A stretch of 15,255 bases of DNA from a bacterium. GTDB lineage: Bacteria > Eremiobacterota > Eremiobacteria > Baltobacterales > Baltobacteraceae. The position numbers and the translations under genes were made by a program. Below the pieces are notes generated by a model, which was not told where the DNA came from, did not search any database, and was given only the letters and a program-made list of their open reading frames with translations. The stretch spans positions 1 to 15,255 of the forward strand of contig JAJXXM010000130.1 of NCBI GenBank assembly GCA_021781095.1. Direction: 5' to 3'. Of the stretch, positions 6,472-14,802 are shown piece by piece; the first letter of the stretch is position 1; the number at the start of each line of letters is the position of its first letter.

Positions 6472-7134
6472 ATGGCAAGTGTTCCTGCGATATGCTCCGC
6501 ATGCGGTTTTGTGTTCACACATAGAAAGTCCATTTTTAATGTTGCGGGACCGAATGTGGCAATCGCTGGGCTAACCATTGAAGGCGCTGGGATTGATGTT
6601 GCCGAGGGTGCTGATGTCACCCTCGTCGATGTCGGGGCCGGTCCATGCCCCCAGTGCGGTAAGCCTACGTTCTATTTAGACGGCGTTTACAGTGCGCGAG
6701 ATGACCTGATAACGCTTTCCAACGCGCCAGGCACTACGGTAGTGACGCTGCGAAACATTGCATTAACCCTTGCTCGTGCAGCAGAAAACGGCACACACCC
6801 GGATAAAGTGGGCAGGCAGGTAGGCGGCAGATTACCGGGCTTCATAACGTGGATGAAAAAGCGCGCACTGTCCAAGAATGCGCGTCAGATAATCTATTCC
6901 GCAATCGCATCGGCGATAGCGACCGTCCTTGCGGAGCACGCGGCCCAGACGCTCTGGAAGAGTGATCCGCAGACGGTCGTGAATAACTATTTCAAACCGA
7001 CCATCATCGAGAACGTACAACGAGAATCGGGGAAAAGTCGCGCTGAGCGAGAGCGAACCCTTCAAGAGACGTTGCGCCTATTGAGACAGTCTACAAGTAC
7101 AGATGGTGACGCGGCGCGGAACGAACAGCGATAG
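6472..7134 (+). CDS. zinc-ribbon protein of unknown function (element cargo)
   Basis: 220 residues from ATG 6472 (GGGGG just upstream). The frame is open from 6373, but the added part runs through the GTGACCAAA repeats and is unlikely to be coding. Two CxxC pairs (C8/C11 in CSACGF, C59/C62 in CPQCGK) make a zinc ribbon. They are split by a ~47-residue insert of short alternating hydrophobic/polar strands (NVAIAGLTIEGAGIDVAEGADVTL) that resembles turns of a beta-helix. Residues ~88-130 are mixed, with basic patches. About 138-160 form a hydrophobic or amphipathic helix (IIYSAIASAIATVLAEHAA), and 165-206 include VVNNYFKPTIIENV and a charged helix. It is the only intact gene in the element. No family is recognised; a nucleic-acid or protein-binding role is suggested by the ribbon only. 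Confidence 0.65.
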   Translation: MASVPAICSACGFVFTHRKSIFNVAGPNVAIAGLTIEGAGIDVAEGADVTLVDVGAGPCPQCGKPTFYLDGVYSARDDLITLSNAPGTTVVTLRNIALTLARAAENGTHPDKVGRQVGGRLPGFITWMKKRALSKNARQIIYSAIASAIATVLAEHAAQTLWKSDPQTVVNNYFKPTIIENVQRESGKSRAERERTLQETLRLLRQSTSTDGDAARNEQR

Positions 7135-7148
7135 TCGCGTCAAACCAT

Positions 7149-7470
7149 CTATGTACGCAATGGCGACGCAGAGACGACAGGCTTCGGACCTACCGTAATT
7201 TGAATTGTATGAGCATCGATTCCGACCGGCTGATACTGAGTCGCGCATCCCATGTCGTGAAATGCCTTGAATACGGCTGCAGCGGCCGCACTAGGATGCT
7301 GGGAATCGCTAATGCCGACCATGACCTCCGGTATAGGCCCTCCTGACATGTCGACGTCGATCACGTCTGGAGCAAGGCCAGGCCTGCCTTGCACATGCCA
7401 CCTAGCCGAACGAAAGACCGTGAGACTCTCTTCGGCAAGTTCGTGTGCACCTGTTGCGGGCTGACGGGTA
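7149..7470 (-). pseudogene. C-terminal remnant of an unidentified gene
   Basis: The minus-strand frame ending at 7149 reads as a believable protein C-terminus: VFRSARWHVQGRPGL, then IPEVMVGISDSQHPSAAAAA, then FHDMGCATQY and IQITVGPKP. The pattern of W-x-V, a GI-x-V-like strand, Ala-rich helix, G..., and a final strand ending VGPKP resembles the C-terminal domain of small hypothetical proteins found in proteobacteria and others (from memory). Its frame continues to 7682 only by running into the IS3 remnant in the wrong frame, so its own 5' part has been lost. The insertion sequence probably removed it. Function unknown. Confidence 0.5.
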
Positions 7471-7479
7471 CCCCAAAAG

Positions 7480-7614
7480 CTATGCCACTTTTCGAGGCAA
7501 AAGGGTAATTTGTTCGTTTGACCGGGCGAACCCCTCGGGCGTTTGCTGTCCAAGGGCCCGATGCGGTCGGCTTGCATTGTAGTCGATCCGCCAGCGCTTG
7601 ATTTCTTCGCGGGC
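7480..7614 (-). pseudogene. IS3-family transposase (OrfB) C-terminal remnant
   Basis: On the minus strand from 7614 to the TAG at 7482-7480 the frame reads AREEIKRWRIDYNASRPHRA then LGQQTPEGFARSN, the classic C-terminal end of IS3-family rve-type transposases, with the (W)RxDYNxxRPHxxLG motif that follows the last catalytic Glu region. The codon just upstream is TAA where a Glu (GAA) would be expected (EAREEI), so one base change would explain it. Upstream to about 7680 the relation to the family is lost, with probable frameshifts. The rest of the insertion sequence is absent. Its outer end should lie near 7465-7478. Confidence 0.8.
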
Positions 7615-7639
7615 TTAGGGGAGCCGATGTCGATCATCA

Positions 7640-8146
7640 ATGAGTGACAATTACGGAGCGCCACGCACTGGAAGTTCGGCACGATGGTACACGGATCGCC
7701 TCAAGGCACCGAAAGGCAAAAAGCTCGCGATCCTCCCGATTCCCGACGTTCTCGTACGAGCGTTGCGCGAGAAACGAGCCGCGCAAGCGTCTTGTCTCGG
7801 CAGCGCTGCCCCCGCTCTCGACACCGACGGAGACTGGTCACATCCCGAGCGGCTCAACAGGGTAACCATGCGCTGCGTCCGTGCATCCGGGGCTTCGCCG
7901 ATTTCTCTCCCCGGTCTCCGCCATTTCAACGGTTCGTGGCTTGCCGACAGCAGCACGAGTACACGCGTCCTCCAACAGTCACTTCGTCATAACAGCCTCA
8001 CCACGACCGAGGACAACATCAGCCACGAAGGGCAGGCGCAGTGGGGCGCCGTCGCAACCTTGGGTGTACGCCTGAGTGACGCTGGAGTGAGCGCTTCGCC
8101 TGCGAGCGACGGCGCTCGTCTCGACTCCGAACGTAAATGCGACTAA
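7640..8146 (+). pseudogene. tyrosine recombinase/integrase C-terminal remnant, catalytic residues lost
   Basis: The open frame encodes 168 residues that match only the C-terminal half of phage-type integrases. Residues 23-50 (APKGKKLAILPIP, LVRALREKRAAQA) correspond to the strand/helix before box II. PGLRHFNGSWL (91-101) corresponds to HDLRHTHASLL, and LQQSLRHNSLTTTEDNISH (111-129) to the LGHSSxxTTLDTYSH box. The spacing across these 39 positions is exactly that of the family. The His of HxxR is Pro91, the Gly before the second His is Arg116, and the nucleophile Tyr is Ile127. The N-terminal arm-binding domain and first catalytic Arg are missing. It is inactive as it stands. It ends 65 bases from a tRNA 3' copy, the usual place for an integrase. 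The IS3 remnant lies just upstream and may have caused the loss. Confidence 0.8.
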
Positions 8147-8173
8147 ATGGTGACCTTTTTTATCGAGAAAAAC

Positions 8174-8207
8174 AAAGGCCCGCCAAGTGCTAGATTTGGC
8201 GGTCTTT
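8174..8207 (+). terminator. Rho-independent terminator after the integrase remnant
   Basis: aaag...cccgccaa, loop gtgctaga, ttggcggtcttt; a GC-rich 7-bp core with A/T flanks on both sides. It is three bases from the tRNA 3' copy at 8211, so it also stands where a tRNA terminator would stand on the minus strand. Confidence 0.65.
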
Positions 8208-8210
8208 CAT

Positions 8211-8229
8211 TGGCTCCGGATGCTGGACT
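8211..8229 (-). repeat. third copy of the tRNA-Asn 3' end (19 bp)
   Basis: tggctccggatgctggact is identical to 8340-8358 and 6232-6250. It then runs straight into the palindromic repeat. It looks like a truncated attachment site from another integration. Confidence 0.8.
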
Positions 8230-8287
8230 TGTCCTTCGACTCGCACATCCTGTGCTCGCTCAGGATGACGGTTCTCGTCTCAGCATA
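8220..8287. repeat. 68-bp direct repeat, copy 2 (palindromic intergenic element)
   Basis: Matches 6109-6176 with one difference at 8230. Here, too, it is followed closely by a terminator hairpin and a tRNA-Asn 3' end, so the whole repeat-hairpin-tRNA block is duplicated about 2.1 kb apart. Confidence 0.9.
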
Positions 8288-8295
8288 TGGTGTCG

Positions 8296-8340
8296 AAATA
8301 ACGAAAACCCACCCCTTCGTGGGGTGGGTTTTCGTTATTT
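8296..8340 (-). terminator. strong terminator directly after tRNA-Asn
   Basis: A perfect 19- to 20-bp stem (aataacgaaaacccacccc and its complement) with a ttcgt loop. On the minus strand it starts at the last base of the tRNA CCA and ends in an A/T-rich arm. It has the same loop as the hairpin at 6191 but different arms. Confidence 0.85.
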
Positions 8341-8415
8341 GGCTCCGGATGCTGGACTCGAACCAGCGACCCGCTGATTAACAGTCAGCTGCTCTACCAA
8401 CTGAGCTAATCCGGA
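8340..8415 (-). tRNA. tRNA-Asn (GUU)
   Basis: Read on the minus strand it folds as a full cloverleaf. The acceptor stem is TCCGGAT/ATCCGGA, the D arm GCTC...GAGC, and the anticodon stem GCTGA/TCAGC with loop CTGTTAA (anticodon GTT). The T arm is GCTGG-TTCGAGT-CCAGC, followed by G and an encoded CCA. 76 bases including CCA. It is the intact integration target of the element to its left in window coordinates. Confidence 0.97.
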
Positions 8416-8440
8416 ACGGCGAACCCTAGGCTACGCGATG

Positions 8441-8482
8441 CGGCGCCCGGCTCCTCCCTGCTTAGGTCGGAACCGGGCGCCG
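8441..8482 (-). terminator. GC-rich hairpin downstream of the secreted-protein gene
   Basis: A perfect 10-bp stem cggcgcccgg/ccgggcgccg with a 22-base loop, placed between the stop at 8501 and the tRNA gene. There is no T-run after it, so intrinsic termination is uncertain; it could also protect the mRNA 3' end. Confidence 0.4.
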
Positions 8483-8500
8483 AAAGCGAGTTTCGCGGGT

Positions 8501-9097
8501 TTAGCGGCCGCCGGGGGCGGACGATTGCCGACGAATGGTGACCGTGCGGTCGAGGCGCATCTGCACCTCGGTCCCGTTCTCGATCGTGAAGTTCGACTTG
8601 TTGTTATACCCGTAGAGGAAGCCACCGGCCGCGCCGGCGAGTCCGCCGATATTGGTATGGAAGATCGTCTTCCCGATCATATTGCCGAGAATCATGCCGC
8701 CGATGGTCGAGAGAGCCACCGTCGCACCGTTGCGCGACTGCTTCTTCTGCTGTGCCTGGCTCAACGTGCCGCTAATCGAGGCGACGCTGCCGTCGGAGAG
8801 TTGTAGGCGGTCGAAAACGAGTTTCAGCGCCGCCTTGCGGCCGCGCCCGGCGCGTGTCACTGCGGCGACGTGCCCGTAGATCGTGGCGCCTTCCAGGCCT
8901 CCGGCCTGGTTCGGGAACGGCGGAATCACGGCCATCGTGAATCCGTCTCCCGGGTTCGCCGTCGCCGTATTGATCGACGTCTGCATGCGCCCGTAAACGA
9001 TCACGCCGTTATCGAGCGTAAACGCCTGCTGCGCCAGCGCAGGGGCGACCATCGCGAATGCGAGTCCGAATCCGAGTAGCGCTTTGAAGATTTTCAT
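8501..9097 (-). CDS. secreted or envelope glycine-zipper protein
   Basis: 198 residues starting MKIFKALLGFGLAF; AAGGAGG six bases upstream decides this start over the GTG/ATG 21 bases earlier. The signal peptide ends APALA before QQAF. Residues ~27-110 are a beta-rich section (NGVIVYGRMQTSINTATANPG, then GATIYGHVAAVTRAGRGRKAALKLVFDRL) of the kind seen in TrbI/VirB10-like small barrels and in envelope proteins of environmental bacteria. Residues ~133-165 are a glycine zipper (IGGMILGNMIGKTIF, then GGLAGAAGGFLYGYN) that could insert in the outer membrane. The gene follows metK by 42 bp on the same strand and may be read through from that operon, though it has no metabolic link to it. Confidence 0.65.
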   Translation of the reverse strand: MKIFKALLGFGLAFAMVAPALAQQAFTLDNGVIVYGRMQTSINTATANPGDGFTMAVIPPFPNQAGGLEGATIYGHVAAVTRAGRGRKAALKLVFDRLQLSDGSVASISGTLSQAQQKKQSRNGATVALSTIGGMILGNMIGKTIFHTNIGGLAGAAGGFLYGYNNKSNFTIENGTEVQMRLDRTVTIRRQSSAPGGR

Positions 9098-9103
9098 AAT
9101 CAG

Positions 9104-9110
9104 CCTCCTT
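9104..9110 (-). promoter_or_regulatory. strong ribosome binding site (AAGGAGG)
   Basis: Six bases before ATG 9097; it fixes the start of the secreted-protein gene. Confidence 0.75.
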
Positions 9111-9139
9111 GACCTCACTTCTACCCCTAGAACGCTTGG

Positions 9140-10363
9140 TTAACGCGCAAAGTTCGGGACGCGAAGTGCCTCGCCGGTGAAGCCGGTCGCAGTGCGGAGT
9201 GCCTCGACGCGGTCGAGCCGCTCCCACGGCAGATCGAGTTCGGGGCGTCCGAAGTGCCCGTACGCCGCCGTCTGGCGGTAGATCGGGCGCAGCAGGTCGA
9301 GGTGATGGATAATCGCCGCCGGGCGAAGATCGAAGACCTCACCGACCGCTTTTGCGATACGTTCCTCGGAGATCGCGGCGGTGCCGAAGGTCTCCACCAG
9401 CACGCTCACCGGGCGCGCGACGCCGATCGCATACGCGACCTGCAATTCGCAACGCTCTGCGAGCCCCGCTGCAACGATATTCTTTGCGACCCAACGCGCG
9501 GCGTACGCCGCCGAACGGTCCACCTTCGTCGGGTCTTTGCCCGAGAAGGCACCGCCGCCGTGGCGCGCCATGCCGCCGTAGGTGTCGGCAATGATTTTTC
9601 GTCCCGTCAAACCGGCATCGCCCTTGGGCCCACCGATCACGAAACGCCCCGTCGGATTGACGAAGACGCGCGTGCGCTCGCTGCGCAAGTTGCTCGGAAT
9701 CACGTGCGCGATCACCTTATCGGCGATCTCGCGGCGAATGACGTCGAGCGCGATATCGGGATCGTGCTGCGTCGAAATCACCACCGCATCGACCGCGACC
9801 GGCGTGTTGCCGTCGTACTCCACCGTCACCTGCGATTTGCCGTCGGGGCGCAGGTACGGAATCGTTCTGTTCTTGCGCATCGCGGCGAGGTGGCGGGTGA
9901 GATTGTGCGCGAGCACGATCGGCAGCGGCATCAGCTCCGCGGTCTCGCGGCACGCATAGCCGAACATCATGCCCTGGTCGCCGGCGCCGGTCAGTTCGAA
10001 CGGATCGTCCTCGCCGCCCTTTGCCTCGAGCGAGCGATCGACGCCCATCGCGATATCGGGCGACTGCTCGTCGATCGAAACGCTCACACCGCAGGTTTCA
10101 TAATCGAACCCGACCGCCGAACGGTCGTAGCCGATCTCTTTAATCGTCTCGCGTACGATGCGCGGGATATCGACGTAGGTTTTCGTCGATACCTCGCCCG
10201 CGATGTGGATCTGCCCGGTAATGGCAAAGGTCTCCACCGCGACGCGCGAGTGCGGATCTTCCTTCAACAGTGCGTCGAGCACCGCATCGGAGATCTGGTC
10301 GGCGACTTTGTCGGGGTGCCCCTCCGTCACCGATTCCGACGTAAATAATCTACGGTATGCCAT
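9140..10363 (-). CDS. metK: S-adenosylmethionine synthetase
   Basis: Makes S-adenosylmethionine from methionine and ATP in the cytoplasm. 407 residues, slightly longer than the usual 380-400. Clear signatures are [20 protein letters not shown] at residues 7-26 (ATP-site His16 and Asp18), [12 protein letters not shown] at 126-137, [20 protein letters not shown] at 245-264 and [19 protein letters not shown] at 269-287 (phosphate-binding loop and Lys). All three domains are present, and the start [12 protein letters not shown] fits the family. The ATG lies three bases after the ahcY stop, so the two are one transcription unit. This pairs SAM synthesis with removal of SAH, the product of methyl transfer. 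No SAM riboswitch is visible, as expected for an internal gene. Confidence 0.98.
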   Translation of the reverse strand: MAYRRLFTSESVTEGHPDKVADQISDAVLDALLKEDPHSRVAVETFAITGQIHIAGEVSTKTYVDIPRIVRETIKEIGYDRSAVGFDYETCGVSVSIDEQSPDIAMGVDRSLEAKGGEDDPFELTGAGDQGMMFGYACRETAELMPLPIVLAHNLTRHLAAMRKNRTIPYLRPDGKSQVTVEYDGNTPVAVDAVVISTQHDPDIALDVIRREIADKVIAHVIPSNLRSERTRVFVNPTGRFVIGGPKGDAGLTGRKIIADTYGGMARHGGGAFSGKDPTKVDRSAAYAARWVAKNIVAAGLAERCELQVAYAIGVARPVSVLVETFGTAAISEERIAKAVGEVFDLRPAAIIHHLDLLRPIYRQTAAYGHFGRPELDLPWERLDRVEALRTATGFTGEALRVPNFAR

Positions 10364-10366
10364 TCT

Positions 10367-12311
<1,945 letters not shown>

Positions 12312-12315
<4 letters not shown>

Positions 12316-13124
12316 CCCGCGGTTACCCGCTCGAGGAACGGGGCGAGCGCCGCGGCGTCCACCTCCATGCCGACGCCGCGCGCGTGATACCGAATGTCGT
12401 GGAAGTCCGCCCCGGCGGTCGCAAAGAGACCGTATTCGCGAGCCTTCGCTTCGAAACGCGCGACGTCGTCTGCATCGTGAAGCGGATAGTAAATCTCGAT
12501 GCCGTCGAATTCACCGGCGCTGCAAAGCTCGTCGACGATCGCCGCATCGGCGACCCGGCCGGGATGGGCGAGCACCGCGAGGCCGCCCGCCGCGCGAATC
12601 GCGGCGCTCGCGCGCTGCGGCGTCACGAACGTCGATGGAACGAAGCCGGGGCGACCGCGGCGCAGTAAGCCGCGGAAGGCGGCCTCGATATCGCTCGAAA
12701 GTCCGTTTGCAACCAGCGCGCGCGCGACGTGCGGACGCCCGAACACCTTCGATCCCTGCGCGTGCCGCTCGACGTCGGCCATCGTAATAGCGTAGCCGCC
12801 CGCGCGGAGTTGCTCCACCATGCGCTGCGCGCGCGTGAGCCGATGCTCTCGGTTCTCGGCGAGAAACGCCGCAAAGGCCGGGTCGTCGATGCGCAATCCG
12901 TAGCCGAGCACGTGCACCTCGGAGTTGCGATAGTACGTATTGATCTCCGTTCCCTCGATCACGCGCGCTCCCGCATGCGGCGTAAAGCGTCCGTATGCGG
13001 CGAGCGTGTCGTGGTCGGTAATGGAGTAGGCCTCCACGCCGCGCTCCGCCATCATATCGGCGAGTGCTTGCGGTTCGAGGCTTCCGTCGCTACAAAGAGT
13101 GTGAGAGTGGAAGTCGACGATCAC
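12312..13124 (-). CDS. PHP-domain phosphoesterase (RNase AM / nucleoside bisphosphate phosphatase-like)
   Basis: 270 residues starting at GTG. The metal site of the PHP fold is complete: DFHSHT (H6, H8), CSDGS (D13), ITDHDT (D37, H38), EGTEIN (E57/E60), HVLGYGL (H71), LAHPGR (H187) and GADFHD (D240, H242). The inserted segment with KVFGRPHVARAL (126-137) is typical of the TrpH/YciV group. In E. coli this enzyme (RNase AM) removes nucleotides from the 5' end of RNA, and homologues dephosphorylate nucleoside 3',5'-bisphosphates. The start overlaps the spoVS stop (GTGA), so it is translated with spoVS and ymdB. That context supports a job in RNA or nucleotide turnover. The exact substrate is inferred. 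Confidence 0.88.
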
Positions 13125-13438
13125 TCAATCGCAGCTCCACCGTGTATCGTACGGCGTTCGACGGCGATGGATATACCGGTCCGTTCTTCGTCGCCGATCG
13201 GTACCGAGATAAAGGACGGCGTCCCGATTAAATCGAGCGCTTCGTTCTTGAGGTACGCGCGAGCGATCGCAAGCGCTTTCACGGCTTGGTTCACTGCGGC
13301 CGCGCCGACGGCTTGCACCTCGACGCCCTCGCGTTGGCGCAGCGCCGCAGCGATCGCGCCGGCGACGGCGTTGGGGTTACTCTTCGCCGAAACTTTGAGT
13401 GTGGTCGGGGTAAAGGGTTGGATGGTTTCGCCGTTCAT
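13121..13438 (-). CDS. spoVS: stage V sporulation protein S
   Basis: 105 residues, longer than the 86 of B. subtilis by an N-terminal (MNGETIQPFTPTT) and a short C-terminal extension. The core is unmistakable: LKVSAKSNPNAVAGAIAAAL at ~14-33, VQAVGAAAVNQAVKALAIAR at ~41-60, and the final strand DEERTGISIAVERR. SpoVS has an Alba-like fold and may bind nucleic acid. In Bacillus it affects septation and coat assembly, but it is widespread in bacteria that do not sporulate. ATG 13438 overlaps the ymdB stop as ATGA, which fixes the start over the ATG 63 bases upstream. Order ymdB-spoVS is as in Firmicutes. Its presence does not show that this organism forms spores. Confidence 0.95.
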   Translation of the reverse strand: MNGETIQPFTPTTLKVSAKSNPNAVAGAIAAALRQREGVEVQAVGAAAVNQAVKALAIARAYLKNEALDLIGTPSFISVPIGDEERTGISIAVERRTIHGGAAIE

Positions 13439-14220
13439 GGAATGCCTCGTTGGAAGATGCGCTTGATGGAGATCGCTCGGCCCGAGCGGGTATCGAGGCA
13501 AAGAACCGCAGCACAGAGCTGTTTGGTTCCGCTTTTACAGACGGAGAAGCGATCCGAAAAACCCGTCAGAAAACGCGACAGCACCGCTTCGCTCTCCATA
13601 CCGATGATACCGTCGCTGGGACCGGTCATCCCGAGATCGCTAATATACGCTGTGCCGCCCGGCAAAATCTCTTCATCGGCGGTCTGAACGTGCGTGTGGG
13701 TCCCATATATTGCAGAAACTTTACCATCGGCAAAGCGAGCGAGTCCCTGTTTTTCCGAGGTCGCTTCGGCGTGCACGTCGACCAGAATGCACGGCGTCAC
13801 CGCGCGCATCGTCTCGATCTCGGCCTCCAACGCGCGAAAAGGGTCGTCGACCGGCGGCATGAACGTGCGCCCCATCACGTTGATGATCCCCAGCGTCACG
13901 TCGCCGACGCGCAGCGTCCCCGCGCCTTTTCCCGGCGTTCCCGGCGGGTAGTTCGCCGGACGAATCACGCGGTCGCTCCGTTCGAGAAACGCCTTGAATT
14001 CGCGCTTGTCGAACGTATGGTTGCCCCCGGTGAGAAAATCGACACCGCTCTCGAAGAGTTCTTCGACGGTGGCGGCCGTCAATCCGAAGCCGGCGGCGAT
14101 ATTCTCGCCGTTGGCGATGCAGGCGTCGATCTCATATTGATCGCGCAACACCGAGACGTAGCGTTTCACCGCATCCCGTCCCGGCGACCCGACGATATCC
14201 CCGATAACGAGGACGTTCAA
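13435..14220 (-). CDS. ymdB: YmdB-type metallophosphoesterase (2',3'-cyclic nucleotide phosphodiesterase)
   Basis: 261 residues, the usual length. Metal ligands match the family in position as well as kind: D8 (GDIVGSPGR), E39-N40 (NGENIAAGFG), N67/H68 (GGNHTFDKRE), H150 (VDVHAEATSEK), H175 and H177 (GTHTHVQTADE). The late motif is SDLGMTGPSDGIIGME. In B. subtilis YmdB hydrolyses cyclic nucleotides and controls the switch between motility and biofilm through global mRNA levels; E39 there is essential, and it is conserved here. It follows an unknown gene by five bases and overlaps spoVS by 4 bp. In Firmicutes rny (RNase Y) is the upstream neighbour; here that place is taken by a different gene. 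Confidence 0.95.
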   Translation of the reverse strand: MNVLVIGDIVGSPGRDAVKRYVSVLRDQYEIDACIANGENIAAGFGLTAATVEELFESGVDFLTGGNHTFDKREFKAFLERSDRVIRPANYPPGTPGKGAGTLRVGDVTLGIINVMGRTFMPPVDDPFRALEAEIETMRAVTPCILVDVHAEATSEKQGLARFADGKVSAIYGTHTHVQTADEEILPGGTAYISDLGMTGPSDGIIGMESEAVLSRFLTGFSDRFSVCKSGTKQLCAAVLCLDTRSGRAISIKRIFQRGIP

Positions 14221-14225
14221 ACGAT

Positions 14226-14780
14226 CTAACGGCGAGACGATGCCTTCCCTTTCCGGCGTTGATTGAGAAAATAGACGAGCACGCGCTGCCCTTCGCGAAA
14301 GCCGATCAAACCACCGGCGCGCGACGGGTCGCGCAGGCTCTCGACGGCGTAGAACGCCGCTTCGTCGGCGGCGGCACGATCTTCGTCGAGCGCGAGTTCC
14401 TCGGCGGGGCGGCTCCGCACCAACGCATCGCCGAAGCGCGTATCGAAGTAGGCGCAGAGCATCTCGAGCTCGTCTTTGCTGAAGGTTCCGCCGTCGCGAA
14501 TCACCGTCACGAACGAGGTCGCGCGATCCGCTTCCACGCGCACGCGCAGCGCGACCGGCTCTTCACGGGAGAGTTCGAGAAAGCAAGCGCAGTGGTCGGC
14601 GATCGCTTCGGAGAGGGCTGCTTGGTTGGATTTTTCTAGTCGACCGCGAACTGCGAAGCCCAGTTCGAGCGTTCCATCATTTGGATGCGCTCGAAGCGAC
14701 GCGAGCTCCGGAAAGCGCTCGAGGATCGCGCAAATATAGTTGACGCTCTCTGCTTGTGGGGGAATCGGACGAATCGACAT
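14226..14780 (-). CDS. conserved-looking cytoplasmic protein of unknown function, first gene of the ymdB operon
   Basis: 184 residues from ATG 14780; the frame is open further upstream, but that part is antisense to the cytochrome signal sequence. There is no signal peptide or membrane segment. Middle strands alternate with charged residues (LRVRVEADRATSFVTVIRDG), then an acidic helix-rich part (SKDELEMLCAYFDTRF, ALDEDRAAADEAAFYAVESL), and a C-terminal strand GQRVLVYFLNQRRKGKASSRR with a basic end. No family is recognised. It stands five bases before ymdB on the same strand, so it is presumably co-transcribed. The ribosome binding site is weak. The start ATG overlaps the longest possible start of the divergent cytochrome gene. 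Confidence 0.6.
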   Translation of the reverse strand: MSIRPIPPQAESVNYICAILERFPELASLRAHPNDGTLELGFAVRGRLEKSNQAALSEAIADHCACFLELSREEPVALRVRVEADRATSFVTVIRDGGTFSKDELEMLCAYFDTRFGDALVRSRPAEELALDEDRAAADEAAFYAVESLRDPSRAGGLIGFREGQRVLVYFLNQRRKGKASSRR

Positions 14781-14802
14781 GGATGACACTCTGGATTTGA
14801 CG

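Larger units (their letters stand above)
6232..8384. mobile_element. small integrated element in tRNA-Asn (decayed integrase, ~2.1 kb)
   Basis: Bounded by the 45-bp tRNA 3' copy at 6232 and the intact tRNA-Asn at 8340-8415. Its contents, left to right, are: a terminator hairpin, phased GTGACCAAA repeats, a zinc-ribbon protein gene, a minus-strand gene remnant, an IS3 transposase remnant, a tyrosine-recombinase remnant, a terminator, a further 19-base tRNA 3' copy at 8211, the second 68-bp repeat and another terminator. The recombinase end lies next to the tRNA, the usual arrangement in tRNA-targeting islands. With a broken recombinase it cannot mobilise itself. Confidence 0.8.

Noticed and set aside
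7149..7682. Single 177-codon minus-strand gene
   Set aside because: Only its C-terminal ~100 codons look like protein; the N-terminal part reads the IS3 transposase remnant in the wrong frame.
8147..8381. Short plus-strand frames running into the tRNA gene
   Set aside because: They consist of terminator, repeat and antisense tRNA sequence.
9254..10348. Long plus-strand open frame of 364 codons across metK
   Set aside because: It is antisense to metK, whose motifs are certain; the translation is Arg/His/Asp-rich as expected of a shadow frame in high-GC DNA.
13121..13438. Evidence that the organism sporulates
   Set aside because: spoVS and ymdB are common in non-sporulating lineages; no other sporulation gene is in the window.
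13450..14229. Plus-strand open frame of 259 codons across ymdB
   Set aside because: Antisense shadow; all metal ligands of YmdB are on the other strand.
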